NCBI RefSeq assembly: GCF_026340675.1
Contig: NZ_JAPEOX010000001.1
Span: 4,154,001 to 4,218,000, forward strand
Reading direction: 5' to 3'
DNA: 64,000 bases
Source: Streptomyces sp. NBC_01264
GTDB taxonomy: Bacteria > Actinomycetota > Actinomycetes > Streptomycetales > Streptomycetaceae
A program made the position numbers and the translations under genes. This document shows positions 37,072-45,789 of the stretch, piece by piece. Every line of letters begins with the position of its first letter. Within the stretch, counting starts at the first letter, position 1. The notes below the pieces were generated by a model. That model saw only the letters and a program-made list of their open reading frames with translations, searched no databases and was not told the origin of the DNA.

Positions 37072-40000
37072 GTGAGTCACGACGCGGCGTACCTCCGGTT
37101 CCCCCATCTCCACGACGATCTGCTGTGCTTCGCCACCGAGGACGACCTCTGGGTGGCGCCCCTGGTACCTCCCGGAGAGCCCGCGGGCCGGGCCTGGCGG
37201 ATCACCGTCGACCGGACCCGGGTGGGCCATCCCCGGTTCTCCCCCGACGGCAAGCACATCGCCTTCACCACCTGGCGCAGCCTCGACCCCGAGATCCACC
37301 TCGCCCCCGTCGCCGGCGGCCCGGCGCGCCGCCTCAGCCACTGGGGCTCCACCGACACCCGGGTCTGCGGCTGGACCCCGCCCGACAAGGACGGCCGCAG
37401 CGACATCCTGGCCGTCTCCTCGCACGGCCAGCCCTTCTCCTACTTCGCCTGGGCGTACACCATCCCGACCGACGGCAGCCCCGGCGGCCGGCTCCCCTGG
37501 GGTCCCGTCTCCGACATCGCCGTCCGCGAGGAGCCCTCCCAGGGGGACGAGCCGGGCGAGCGCCGCACCCTGCTGCTGACCGGCAAGCCCCCGCACGAGC
37601 CCGCCGCGTGGAAGCGCTACCGCGGCGGCGCCACCGGCCGGCTGTGGCTGCACGGCGAGCGGCTGCTGGAGGGCGTCGAAGGCCACCTGGACTCGCCGAT
37701 GTTCGTGGACGGCCGGATCGCCTTCCTCTCCGACCACGAGGGCATCGGCAACGTCTACTCCTGCCTGCCCGACGGCACGGACCTGCGCCGGCACACCGAC
37801 CACGAGGAGTTCTACGCCCGGCACGCCTCCAGCGACGGCTCCCGGATCGTCTACCAGTGCGCCGGCGACCTGTGGATCGTGGAGTCGCTGGCGCCCGACG
37901 CCTCCCCGCGCAAGCTGGAGGTCCGCCTCGGCGGCCCCCGCGCGGGCCGCCGTACCTACCAGGTCCCGGCCGCCAGCCACGTCGACTCGCTCTCCGTGGA
38001 CGCCACCGGGCGGGCCAGCGCCGTCGTCGTGCGCGGCAGCCTGTACTGGCTCACGCACCGCGACGGGCCCGCCCGCACCATCGCCGACACCCCGGGCGTA
38101 CGGGTCCGGCTGCCCGAGATGCTCGGCAGCGGCGGGCAGGTGGCGTACGTGACCGACGCGGAGGGCGAGGACGCGATCGAGATCGCCTACCTGCCCCGGG
38201 CCTCGGGCGACCGCGAGCCCCGCCGGCTCGCCTCCGGCGCCCTGGGCCGCGTACTGGAACTGCTCTCCGATCCGGACGGGGAGCGGCTCGCGATCGCCTC
38301 CAACGACGGCCGGCTGCTGCTGATCGACGCGACCGAGGAGTCCAACGGGGAGGCCAGCGAGCTGATCCGGTCCGAGAACGGGCCCGTCACCGACCTCGCC
38401 TTCTCCCCCGACGGCTGCTGGCTGACCTGGTCGCACCCCGGCATCGGCCGCTCGCTGCGCCAGATCAAGATGGCCAAGATCGCCGGACCCGGCTCCCCCA
38501 CGATCGTGGACGTCACCAACGGCCGCTTCGAGGACGAGAATCCGGTCTTCACCCGGGACGGCCGCTACCTCGCCTTCCTGTCCTGGCGCGGTTTCGACCC
38601 CGTCTACGACGTCCACACCGGCGACCTGTCCTTCCCGCTGGGCTGCCGCCCGTACCTGGTGCCGCTGTCCTCGGCCACCCCCTCCCCCTTCGCCTTCTCC
38701 CCCGACGGCCGCCCCGCGGCGGGCGGACTCGACCCGGTCGAGGGGGACTCGGACTCCGGCGACGGCGCGGTCACCGTGGAGGTGGAGGGCCTGGAGAGCC
38801 GGGTGACCCCCTTCCCGGTGTCGGCCTCCAAGTACTCGGCGCTGTACCCGGTGAGCGGTGGCGGGCTGGTGTGGCTGCGCTGGCCGATCTCGGGCGCGCT
38901 CGGCGAGACCTTCGCCAATCCGGCCGACACGAGCGGCAAGCCCACCCTGGAGTACTTCGACCTCACCAAGGCCCGCAAGACGGAACTGGCCTCCGGGCTG
39001 GACTGGTTCGCGGTCAGCGGCGACGGCACCCGGCTCGTGGTCAACGACGACGGCGACCTGCGCGCCGTACCGGCGACCGAGTCCGGCGACACCGACTCCA
39101 CCGTCTACCTGGACCTGCGGCGCATCCTGCACGAGGTGGACCCGGCGGCCGAGTGGCGCCAGGCCTACGAGGAGGCGGGGCGGCTGATCCGCGCCTACTT
39201 CTGGGAGCCGAAGATGTGCGGCATCGACTGGGACGGGGTGCTGCGCCAGTACCGCTCCCTGGTCGAACGGGTCGCCTCCCCCGACGAGTTCGCGGATCTG
39301 ATGCGCGAGGTCCTCGGCGAGCTCGGCACCTCGCACGCGTACGTGTCCCCGGCCCGCCGCAACGAAGGCCCGCCGCACTACCAGCGGGCGATCGGCCTGC
39401 TCGGCGCCAACCTCTTCCCCCGCGACGGGGCCTGGGTCGTCGGCCGGATCCTGCCCGGCGAGTCCTCCGACTCCAAGGCCCGCTCCCCGCTCGCGGGCAC
39501 CGGCATCCGCGAGGGCGCGGTCCTCACCCACGTCGACGGCCGCCCGGTGGACCCGGTCGCCGGGCCGTACCCGCTGCTCTCGGCGGCCGGCGGCACCACC
39601 GTGGAGCTCACCTTCGAGCCCGCCGAGGGGCAGGGCCGCTCGCGCCGGGTCGCGGTGGTCCCGCTGATCGACGAGCGTCCGCTGCGCTACCAGGACTGGG
39701 TGGCCAAACGCCGTGCGGTGGTCCGGGAGATCAGCGACGGCAAGTGCGGCTACCTGCACATCCCCGACATGGGCGGCTCGGGCTGGGCACAGTTCAACCG
39801 CGACCTGCGCGCCGAGATGTCCAAGCCGGCCCTGCTCGTGGACGTACGCGGCAACGCCGGCGGGCACATCAGCGAGCTGGTGGTGGAGAAGCTGACCCGC
39901 TCCATCCTCGGCTGGGACCTGACCCGCAACGCGCAGCCCGTCTCCTACGCCTCCAACGCGCCCCGGGGCCCGATCGTGGCCCTCGCCGACGAGGCGACCT

Positions 40001-40368
40001 CCTCCGACGGGGACATGATCACGGCCGCCTTCAAGCTGCTGGGCCTCGGCCCGGTCGTCGGCCAGCGCACCTGGGGCGGGGTGGTGGGCATGACCGGCCG
40101 GCACACGCTGGGCGACGGCACGGTGATCACGGTCCCGATGAACGCGGCCTGGTTCCCCGAGTACGGCTGGTCCGTGGAGAACCAGGGCGTGGAGCCCGAC
40201 CTGCCGGTCCTGCGCACCCCGCTCGACTGGGCGGAGGGACGGCACGCGCAGCTCGACGACGCCGTGCACCTGGCGCTGGAGCTGCTGGAACAGGACCCGG
40301 CGGCGGTACCGCCCGGCTACACGGACGTACCGGACCGGCGCCGGCCGCAGCTGCCGCCGCGGGGGTGA
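37072..40368 (+). CDS. Tricorn protease
   Basis: A 1098-aa self-assembling serine protease that degrades peptides released by the proteasome or other proteases. Domains in order: six- and seven-bladed beta-propellers (about 1-680, with blades like FSPDGKHIAFTTWRS), a helical C1 domain with the catalytic His755 in GTSHAYVS, a PDZ domain (GIREGAVLTHVDGRPVDP, about 800-880), and the C2 domain with the nucleophile region DEATSSDGD (Ser977/Ser978). Positions agree with Thermoplasma tricorn (His746, Ser965). GTG 37072 starts the conserved sequence. It is divergent from the tetR gene and shares its operator region. Confidence 0.93.
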   Translation: MSHDAAYLRFPHLHDDLLCFATEDDLWVAPLVPPGEPAGRAWRITVDRTRVGHPRFSPDGKHIAFTTWRSLDPEIHLAPVAGGPARRLSHWGSTDTRVCGWTPPDKDGRSDILAVSSHGQPFSYFAWAYTIPTDGSPGGRLPWGPVSDIAVREEPSQGDEPGERRTLLLTGKPPHEPAAWKRYRGGATGRLWLHGERLLEGVEGHLDSPMFVDGRIAFLSDHEGIGNVYSCLPDGTDLRRHTDHEEFYARHASSDGSRIVYQCAGDLWIVESLAPDASPRKLEVRLGGPRAGRRTYQVPAASHVDSLSVDATGRASAVVVRGSLYWLTHRDGPARTIADTPGVRVRLPEMLGSGGQVAYVTDAEGEDAIEIAYLPRASGDREPRRLASGALGRVLELLSDPDGERLAIASNDGRLLLIDATEESNGEASELIRSENGPVTDLAFSPDGCWLTWSHPGIGRSLRQIKMAKIAGPGSPTIVDVTNGRFEDENPVFTRDGRYLAFLSWRGFDPVYDVHTGDLSFPLGCRPYLVPLSSATPSPFAFSPDGRPAAGGLDPVEGDSDSGDGAVTVEVEGLESRVTPFPVSASKYSALYPVSGGGLVWLRWPISGALGETFANPADTSGKPTLEYFDLTKARKTELASGLDWFAVSGDGTRLVVNDDGDLRAVPATESGDTDSTVYLDLRRILHEVDPAAEWRQAYEEAGRLIRAYFWEPKMCGIDWDGVLRQYRSLVERVASPDEFADLMREVLGELGTSHAYVSPARRNEGPPHYQRAIGLLGANLFPRDGAWVVGRILPGESSDSKARSPLAGTGIREGAVLTHVDGRPVDPVAGPYPLLSAAGGTTVELTFEPAEGQGRSRRVAVVPLIDERPLRYQDWVAKRRAVVREISDGKCGYLHIPDMGGSGWAQFNRDLRAEMSKPALLVDVRGNAGGHISELVVEKLTRSILGWDLTRNAQPVSYASNAPRGPIVALADEATSSDGDMITAAFKLLGLGPVVGQRTWGGVVGMTGRHTLGDGTVITVPMNAAWFPEYGWSVENQGVEPDLPVLRTPLDWAEGRHAQLDDAVHLALELLEQDPAAVPPGYTDVPDRRRPQLPPRG

Positions 40369-40386
40369 GCCCGCAGGGCATGCGAA

Positions 40387-40420
40387 AGGGGTGCGACCCG
40401 GGACGGCGGGTCGCACCCCT
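40387..40420. terminator. Bidirectional terminator between the tricorn gene and csbD-like gene
   Basis: A perfect 14-bp stem (AGGGGTGCGACCCG with its complement at 40407-40420) and a 6-nt loop, between convergent genes. Confidence 0.88.
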
Positions 40421-40440
40421 CGGCATGTGTCTTCGGATAC

Positions 40441-40462
40441 CGCTACTTGTCGCTACTTGTCG
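40441..40462. repeat. Duplicated 10-mer at the csbD-like stop codon
   Basis: CGCTACTTGT occurs twice in succession (40441-40450, 40451-40460). The inner copy contains the TAG stop (minus strand, 40455-40453); the outer copy repeats it out of frame. Confidence 0.6.
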
Positions 40463-40611
40463 AAATTGTCATCGAAAGCGTCGCGGGCCTTGTCCTTGGC
40501 CTGGTCGGCGGCCTGCGAGGCGCGCTCGGACGCCTCGTCCTGCTGGCCGGAGGCCTTCGCCCGCTCCGCGAGTTCCTTGGCCTTGTCCTGGAACTGGTCC
40601 CTGATGCCCAT
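40453..40611 (-). CDS. Small CsbD-like stress protein
   Basis: A 52-aa protein too short for most gene callers. It starts MGIRDQFQDKAKELAERAKA and continues as an Ala/Lys/Asp/Glu/Gln-rich amphipathic helix ending DAFDDNFDK. The composition and the GIRDQFQDKAKEL start match small actinobacterial CsbD/antitoxin-like stress proteins, which in Bacillus are under the general stress sigma factor. A GGAGTGAGGA site precedes the ATG. The role is unknown; it probably accumulates under stress. Terminator and convergent tricorn gene lie downstream. Confidence 0.8.
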   Translation of the reverse strand: MGIRDQFQDKAKELAERAKASGQQDEASERASQAADQAKDKARDAFDDNFDK

Positions 40612-40689
40612 GTGTCCTCACTCCTGCAGCGGTGGTCGGTAAGGGGAACGCGACCAGTCTCGCCCAGGTGGACATCCGGCGCATTCCGG

Positions 40690-41574
40690 TCAGCGGCTCT
40701 TGCTGCGCTCCTGCTCGTCCGCGGCCCCGCCGGCTCCCACAAGTCCCGTGGAAACGCTCGCCAGTCGCGGTTCGAACCGCTTCATCTCGCGCTGTCCGAC
40801 TGCCGAGATGATCCCGGGCAGGTACCCGCGGACCCCCTGCATGCCCCGCAGCCACCACTGCGCGTACACGTGCGCGGAGCGCCGCTCGATGCCCGCGACG
40901 ATCCGGTCGACGGCCGGCCCCAGCGGGTACGTCCGGTTCGACGGCCACGGCAGCCGCTGGCGCAGCTCGCGCATGACCTCGTCCTGGTCGGCGCCGCGCA
41001 CCATGTCGGTGTCGGTCCAGGACAGGTAGCCGACGCCCACCTTGACCCCCTTGTAGCCGACCTCGGAGCGCAGGCAGTGCGCGAAGGCCTCGACCCCGGA
41101 CTTGGAGGCGCAGTAGGCCGTCATCATCGGCGCCGGGGTGATCGCCGCGAGGGAGGCGATCTGCAGGAAGTACCCGCGGCTCTCCATCAGCACGGGCAGG
41201 AAGGCCCGGGCGGTGACGGCGCCGCCGATCAGGTTGACCTCGATGACCCGGCGCCAGGCGTCGGGGTCGGAGTCGGCGAAGGGCCCGCCGGAGGCGACGC
41301 CGGCGTTGGCGACGACTATGTCCACCTTGCCGAACCGCTGCTTGACCTCCTGCGCGACCCGGGCCATGGCCTCGTGGTCGGTGACGTCGGCGTACCAGTG
41401 GTCGCTGTCGGTGTGCAGCCGCTCGGAGACCTCCTTGAGGGCCTCGGGCTCCAGGCCCACGAGGGCCACCTTCGCGCCGCGGGCGGACAGTTTGCGGGCG
41501 AGCAGTTCGCCGACCCCGCGCGCGGCCCCCGTGACGACGGCGACCTGGCCTTCCAGACTCCTACGGGCACTCAC
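40690..41574 (-). CDS. Short-chain dehydrogenase/reductase of the BVMO operon
   Basis: A 294-aa NAD(P)-dependent SDR. Motifs: VVTGAARGVGE (cofactor), VANAGVASGG, the catalytic Ser in IASLAAITPAPMM, and Tyr-x-x-x-Lys in AYCASKSGVEAF. The C-terminal extension (SAHVYAQWWLRGMQGVRGYLP) resembles mycobacterial SadH-type enzymes. GTG 41574 overlaps the hydrolase stop by 4 nt. It is the third gene of a monooxygenase-hydrolase-dehydrogenase operon, so it likely oxidises an alcohol to the ketone used by the monooxygenase, or acts on the hydrolysis product. Confidence 0.9.
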   Translation of the reverse strand: MSARRSLEGQVAVVTGAARGVGELLARKLSARGAKVALVGLEPEALKEVSERLHTDSDHWYADVTDHEAMARVAQEVKQRFGKVDIVVANAGVASGGPFADSDPDAWRRVIEVNLIGGAVTARAFLPVLMESRGYFLQIASLAAITPAPMMTAYCASKSGVEAFAHCLRSEVGYKGVKVGVGYLSWTDTDMVRGADQDEVMRELRQRLPWPSNRTYPLGPAVDRIVAGIERRSAHVYAQWWLRGMQGVRGYLPGIISAVGQREMKRFEPRLASVSTGLVGAGGAADEQERSKSR

Positions 41575-42530
41575 GCGGTCTTCTCCTTCGCGGGACGGTT
41601 GGTGTCGGAGCGGCTGACGGTGGAGCCGATGTACGCCTCGACGAGCTCGCGCACGGCGGCCGTGACGGCCTCCGGGGCCTCGATCGGGCTCATGTGCCCG
41701 ACCCCGGTCAGCTCGGTGAGTCCGACGCAGTTCGGCAGCGCCGCCGCCAGCCCCCGGGCGTGCACGATCGGCGTCAGCCGGTCGCTCTTGCCGCCGATGA
41801 CGGCGGTGGGCACGGTGAGCGCGGCCAGCTGTGCGTCGAGGTCCAGCGCGGCCAGCACCCCGGACCAGGCGTGCCGCACGGAGGTGGGGCAGGCGTGCAC
41901 GATCCGCGCGCAGGCCTCGACCTTGTCGGGCGCGGAGCCGGGACCCATCGTGGCGTACCTCAGCACCTTGCGGGCGACGGGGGTGACGGGCCCGAGCGGG
42001 GCCCGGGATCCCAGGACCGCCCCGGTGATACGGGTCCTCGCGCGGCCCGCGCGCCACGGCAGGACCTCCGCCTCCGCGACCAGCCGGCCGCTGCCCGTGC
42101 TGCACAGCAGCGCGGCCGCGGCGTGCTCGGCGAACTCCGGCCGGGCGGCGGCGGCCATGACCGTCATCCCGCCCATGGAGTGGCCCGCGACGACGGCCTT
42201 CTCGCCGGGGGCGAGGGTGGCCCCCAGGACCGCGACCAGGTCGTCGGCGAGGGCGTCGGTGCCGTAGCCGGAGCGGACACCGGCGGGGCTGCGGCCGTGG
42301 CCCCGCTGGTCGTAGGCGATGACCCGGTGTCCGGTGGACAGGGCCCGTATCTGCGCGGCCCAGAAGGCGGTCGAACAGGTCCAGCCGTGCGCGAGCACGA
42401 CGGCCGGGGCTCCGTCCTCACCGTGCACCTCCACGTGCAGGCGCGCACCGTCGGCGGAGGTGGCGACCAGCTCGCGGCGGGCCGCCGGCGGGGCGTACGC
42501 CCCCGCGGTCACGTGCGTCAGGCGGCTCAC
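41571..42530 (-). CDS. Alpha/beta hydrolase of the BVMO operon
   Basis: A 319-aa alpha/beta hydrolase with nucleophile elbow GHSMGG, acid in GGKSDRLTP and His in LTGVGHMSP; the oxyanion region is VLAHGWTCSTAFW and the family motif YDQRGHGRS is intact. In this operon it probably cleaves the ester made by the Baeyer-Villiger monooxygenase. GTG 42530 overlaps the monooxygenase stop by 4 nt, and its own stop overlaps the SDR start, giving tight translational coupling. Confidence 0.92.
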   Translation of the reverse strand: MSRLTHVTAGAYAPPAARRELVATSADGARLHVEVHGEDGAPAVVLAHGWTCSTAFWAAQIRALSTGHRVIAYDQRGHGRSPAGVRSGYGTDALADDLVAVLGATLAPGEKAVVAGHSMGGMTVMAAAARPEFAEHAAAALLCSTGSGRLVAEAEVLPWRAGRARTRITGAVLGSRAPLGPVTPVARKVLRYATMGPGSAPDKVEACARIVHACPTSVRHAWSGVLAALDLDAQLAALTVPTAVIGGKSDRLTPIVHARGLAAALPNCVGLTELTGVGHMSPIEAPEAVTAAVRELVEAYIGSTVSRSDTNRPAKEKTA

Positions 42531-44092
42531 GCGGCCCCCTCCTGCGCCGCTTCGGCCCCACCGGCCACCGGGACCCGCTCGCGCTCGCGGCCCCGTACGA
42601 CCTCGTACTCGCTCAGGTCCACGCCCAGGGTCTCCTTGCGGAACTCCCCGGTGGTGCCCGGCCAGACCGTGGTGTTGCGGCCCTGCGCGTCCAGGTACCA
42701 GCTGGTGCAGCCGCCGGTGTTCCACACCGTCCGCTCCATCCGGGTCTGGACCTGCCGGTTCCAGGCGTTGACGGCGGAGGGCCGGGCGGCGAGGGCCACC
42801 TTCCCTCCCAGGACGCCCAGCTGGCGCATGTAGTCCGCCATGTAGTTCAGCTGCGACTCGATCATCAGGATCATCGAGCTGTTCCCGAGCCCGGTGTTCG
42901 GGCCGATGATCGTCATCCAGTTCGGGAAGCCCGCGGCGGTGGCCCCGCGCAGGGACTGCATCCCGTCCTTCCAGACCTCCGCGAGGGTCTTGCCGTCCAG
43001 GCCCACCACCCGGTCGGCGATCGGCATGTCCGTGACGTGGAAGCCGGTGCCGAAGACGATCGCGTCCACCTCGGTCTCGGTCCCGTCGGCCGCCACCAGC
43101 ACCGACCCCCGGATCTCCTTGAGCCCGGAGGCCACGAGGTCCACGTCGGGCCGGGCCAGCGCCGGGTAGTACTCGCTGGAGAGCAGGATCCGCTTGCAGC
43201 CGATGCGGTACGACGGCGTCAGCTTGGCCCGCAGCTCCGGGTCCTTGATCGAGCGCGCCATGTTCGCCTTGGCGAGGGACTCGATCAGCCCGAGCTGGTT
43301 CGGCCGCTTGGTGAAGGCGCTGACCTGGAGCTCCCGGATCCCCCACAGCAGCCCGCGGCGGGCCGCCCGGGTGAAGGGGAGCTGGCGGTGCAGCCAGCGC
43401 TCCACCGAGGTGATCGCCCGGTCGGTGCGCGGCATCACCCACGGCGGGGTGCGCTGGAAGAGGGTGAGCCGCTCCACCTCGGGGGCGATGGCGGGCACGA
43501 TCTGGATGGCGGAGGCGCCCGTACCGATCATGGCGACGCGCTTGCCGCGCAGGTCGTAGTCGTGGTCCCAGCGAGCCGAGTGGAAGACCTTGCCGGGGAA
43601 GCCGGCCAGTCCGGGGATCTCCGGCATCTTCGGGTCCGACAGCGGCCCGGTGGCGGAGACGACCACGTCGGCGGTGAGGTCCCCGCCCGCGGTCTCTATC
43701 TCCCACCGCATCGCGTCCGCGTCCCAGCGCATCATCCGGACCTCGTGGTTCAGCCGGATGTGCCGGCGCAGCCCGAAGGTGTCGGCCACGTGCTCCAGGT
43801 ACTCCCTGATCGCGGGCTGCCCGGAGAAGGTGCGGGGCCAGTCGGGATTGGGGGCGAAGGAGAACGAATACAGATGGGAGGGCACGTCGCAGGCGCACCC
43901 GGGGTAGTTGTTGTCCCGCCAGGTGCCGCCGACGGAGTCGGCGCGCTCCAGGACGACGAAGTCCGTGATCCCCTCGCGCCGCAGCCGCACCGCGGCGCCC
44001 AGCCCGCCGAACCCGGATCCGATCACCGCCACGCGTACGTGCTCGCGCCCCTGCTCTCGTTCCCGCTCGCGCCCGTCCATGCCACCGCCCAT
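42527..44092 (-). CDS. Flavin-dependent (Baeyer-Villiger type) monooxygenase
   Basis: A 521-aa FAD/NADPH enzyme. The FAD motif is VAVIGSGFGGLGAA, the NADPH motif is VAMIGTGASAIQ, and the Baeyer-Villiger fingerprint F-x-G-x-x-x-H-x-x-x-W-D is present as FPGKVFHSARWD. It would insert oxygen next to a ketone to form an ester. The start is uncertain: ATG 44092 (AAGG upstream) is preferred, ATG 44080 and ATG 44185 are in frame; residues before the FAD motif are a charged Arg-Glu repeat. The first gene of the operon and divergent from merR. The gene set recalls the mymA-lipR-sadH genes of M. tuberculosis. Confidence 0.9.
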   Translation of the reverse strand: MGGGMDGREREREQGREHVRVAVIGSGFGGLGAAVRLRREGITDFVVLERADSVGGTWRDNNYPGCACDVPSHLYSFSFAPNPDWPRTFSGQPAIREYLEHVADTFGLRRHIRLNHEVRMMRWDADAMRWEIETAGGDLTADVVVSATGPLSDPKMPEIPGLAGFPGKVFHSARWDHDYDLRGKRVAMIGTGASAIQIVPAIAPEVERLTLFQRTPPWVMPRTDRAITSVERWLHRQLPFTRAARRGLLWGIRELQVSAFTKRPNQLGLIESLAKANMARSIKDPELRAKLTPSYRIGCKRILLSSEYYPALARPDVDLVASGLKEIRGSVLVAADGTETEVDAIVFGTGFHVTDMPIADRVVGLDGKTLAEVWKDGMQSLRGATAAGFPNWMTIIGPNTGLGNSSMILMIESQLNYMADYMRQLGVLGGKVALAARPSAVNAWNRQVQTRMERTVWNTGGCTSWYLDAQGRNTTVWPGTTGEFRKETLGVDLSEYEVVRGRERERVPVAGGAEAAQEGAA

Positions 44093-44135
44093 GCCAGCCA
44101 CCTTCGGATGCCGATGCCAACGCCCATTCGGATGC

Positions 44136-44153
44136 TGCCAGCAATCACTGGCA
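44136..44153. promoter_or_regulatory. Perfect inverted repeat in the merR-monooxygenase divergent region
   Basis: TGCCAG-N6-CTGGCA lies 44 nt upstream of the preferred monooxygenase ATG and 84 nt upstream of merR. It is the best candidate operator for the MerR protein. If the monooxygenase began at ATG 44185 the repeat would be inside its coding region. Confidence 0.5.
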
Positions 44154-44225
44154 CAATCGGGAGGGTAGAGCAGCTCCGTACTCATGGGTAGGGGTCGCGC
44201 CGGGAAAGTTACCGGGAGTACGCCC

Positions 44226-44237
44226 TAGGCTGCGCAC
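44226..44237 (+). promoter_or_regulatory. Leaderless promoter of merR
   Basis: TAGGCT at 44226-44231 stands 6 nt before the GTG at 44238, without a ribosome-binding site. The same hexamer and spacing occur before the gene at 59518. Confidence 0.6.
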
Positions 44238-44966
44238 GTGCCGCACAATGCGACGCAGGACGCGGCGCCACCCACCCACGCCACAGAAGCAGGGACCACA
44301 GTGCGCGAATACCGCACGGAAGAGCTGGCCGAGGCCGCCGGCATACCCGTACGCACCCTGCGCTTCTACCGTGAGCGCAAGCTCCTGCCGCCGCCCCGCC
44401 GCGAGGGCCGCATCGCCTGGTACGACGACCATCACCTGGCCCGGCTGCGCACCATCGCCGCCCTGCTGGAGCGCGGCCACACCCTCGGCGGGATAGCCGA
44501 GCTGACCGTCGCCTTCGAGAACGGCCGCGACGTGGGCCAGCTGGGTGAGCTGCTCGGCATCGGCTGGTCGGAGGAGACCCCGGTCCGGCTGACGCCCGAG
44601 GCCCTCGCGGACCACTTCGAGGGCGAGGTCACCCCGGAGAACCTGGCGGCCTCGCTCGACCTGGGCTACCTCGTCGCCGACGGCGAGGAGATCGTCCACG
44701 TCAGCCGCCGGCTCCTGGACGTCTCCTCGGCCCTGGTCCGCGAGGGCGTACCGCTCGCGGACGTCCTGGAGACGGGCCGCCGGGTGCGCGAGCACGCCGA
44801 CGCGATGGCGGCCCTGTTCGCGGAGCTCATCTCCGCCCACATCTCGGAGGAGGCCGTCACGCGCCTGCGCCCGCTGGCCAAGAGCGTGGTCGAGGCGGAG
44901 CTCACGATGGCCATGGACCGCCTGCGCCCGCCGGCGCCGGGGCCCTCTCAGACGCCGAGCTCGTAG
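44238..44966 (+). CDS. MerR-family regulator
   Basis: A 242-aa MerR protein with an extra ~22-residue N-terminal tail before the HTH: YRTEELAEAAGIPVRTLRFY followed by RERKLLPPPRREGRIAWYDD (second helix and wing). The remaining ~150 residues form an unrecognised all-helical effector domain without the Cys ligands of metal-sensing MerRs, so an organic ligand is more likely. It is divergent from the monooxygenase operon, which it probably controls. The last 19 bp overlap the convergent exonuclease III gene. Confidence 0.9.
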   Translation: MPHNATQDAAPPTHATEAGTTVREYRTEELAEAAGIPVRTLRFYRERKLLPPPRREGRIAWYDDHHLARLRTIAALLERGHTLGGIAELTVAFENGRDVGQLGELLGIGWSEETPVRLTPEALADHFEGEVTPENLAASLDLGYLVADGEEIVHVSRRLLDVSSALVREGVPLADVLETGRRVREHADAMAALFAELISAHISEEAVTRLRPLAKSVVEAELTMAMDRLRPPAPGPSQTPSS

Positions 44967-45751
44967 ACCACCGTCACGGGCGCGTGGTCGGACCACCGCT
45001 CCGGGTGCGTCTCGGCCCGCTCCACGAACGCCTTGACGGCCTTGGCCGCCAGCCCCGGCGTGGCCACCTGCAGGTCGATCCGCCAGCCGGCGTCGTTGTC
45101 GAAGGCCCGCCCGCGGTAGGACCACCAGGAGTACGGCCCCTCGGTGTCCGGGTGCAGGCTGCGCACCACGTCCACGTACCCGGCGGCGTCGTACACCTGC
45201 CCGAGCCACTCGCGTTCCTCGGGCAGGAAGCCCGCGTTCTTCCGGTTGGTCTTCCAGTTCTTCAGGTCGGCTTCCTGGTGACAGATGTTCCAGTCGCCGC
45301 AGACGACGACCTCCCGCCCGTCCGCGGCCGCCCGCGCCCTGAGCTCCTTCAGGTAGCCGAGGAACTCGCCCATGAACCGGTACTTCTCGTCCTGCTTCTC
45401 GGTGCCCGCCTCCCCGGAGGGCAGGTAGAGGCTGGCGACGGTCACACCGGGCAGGTCGATCTCCAGGTACCGCCCGCTGGTGTCGAACTCGTCACTCCCG
45501 AAGCCGACCTGCACCCGCTCCGGCTCCCGCCGCGAGTACACCGCGACCCCGGCCCGCCCCTTGGCGGCGGCCGGCGCGAACACGGTGTGCCACCCCTCGG
45601 GCGCCCGGACCTCGTCCGGAATCTGCCCCTCCTCGGCCCGCACTTCCTGCAGGCAGACGACGTCGGCGTCCGACCCGGCGAGCCACGGGGAGAACCCCTT
45701 CTTGGCGGCGGCGCGGATTCCGTTCACATTCACAGAGGTCACAGAGAACAT
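44948..45751 (-). CDS. xth: Exodeoxyribonuclease III (AP endonuclease)
   Basis: A 267-aa EEP-superfamily enzyme that incises abasic sites and trims 3' ends in base-excision repair. Motifs: TSVNVNGIRAAAKKGF, VCLQEVRAEEG with the metal-binding Glu, VCGDWNICHQEADLKNWK, and the C-terminal catalytic SDHAPVTVVYEL; YSWWSYRGRAFDNDAGWRID is the substrate-binding segment. ATG 45751 has a leaderless -10 element. It is divergent from a GNAT gene across only 38 bp and convergent with merR. Confidence 0.95.
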   Translation of the reverse strand: MFSVTSVNVNGIRAAAKKGFSPWLAGSDADVVCLQEVRAEEGQIPDEVRAPEGWHTVFAPAAAKGRAGVAVYSRREPERVQVGFGSDEFDTSGRYLEIDLPGVTVASLYLPSGEAGTEKQDEKYRFMGEFLGYLKELRARAAADGREVVVCGDWNICHQEADLKNWKTNRKNAGFLPEEREWLGQVYDAAGYVDVVRSLHPDTEGPYSWWSYRGRAFDNDAGWRIDLQVATPGLAAKAVKAFVERAETHPERWSDHAPVTVVYELGV

Positions 45752-45789
45752 CCCTGCACGATAGCCGGAGCGTTCCGTACGCTGTTCCG
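45752..45789. promoter_or_regulatory. Back-to-back leaderless promoters of xth and the GNAT gene
   Basis: The 38-bp intergenic region holds TATCGT (minus strand, 45763-45758) 6 nt before the xth ATG and TACGCT (plus strand, 45778-45783) 6 nt before the GNAT ATG. The -35 region of each would overlap the -10 and start of the other, so both cannot be occupied easily at once. Confidence 0.6.
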
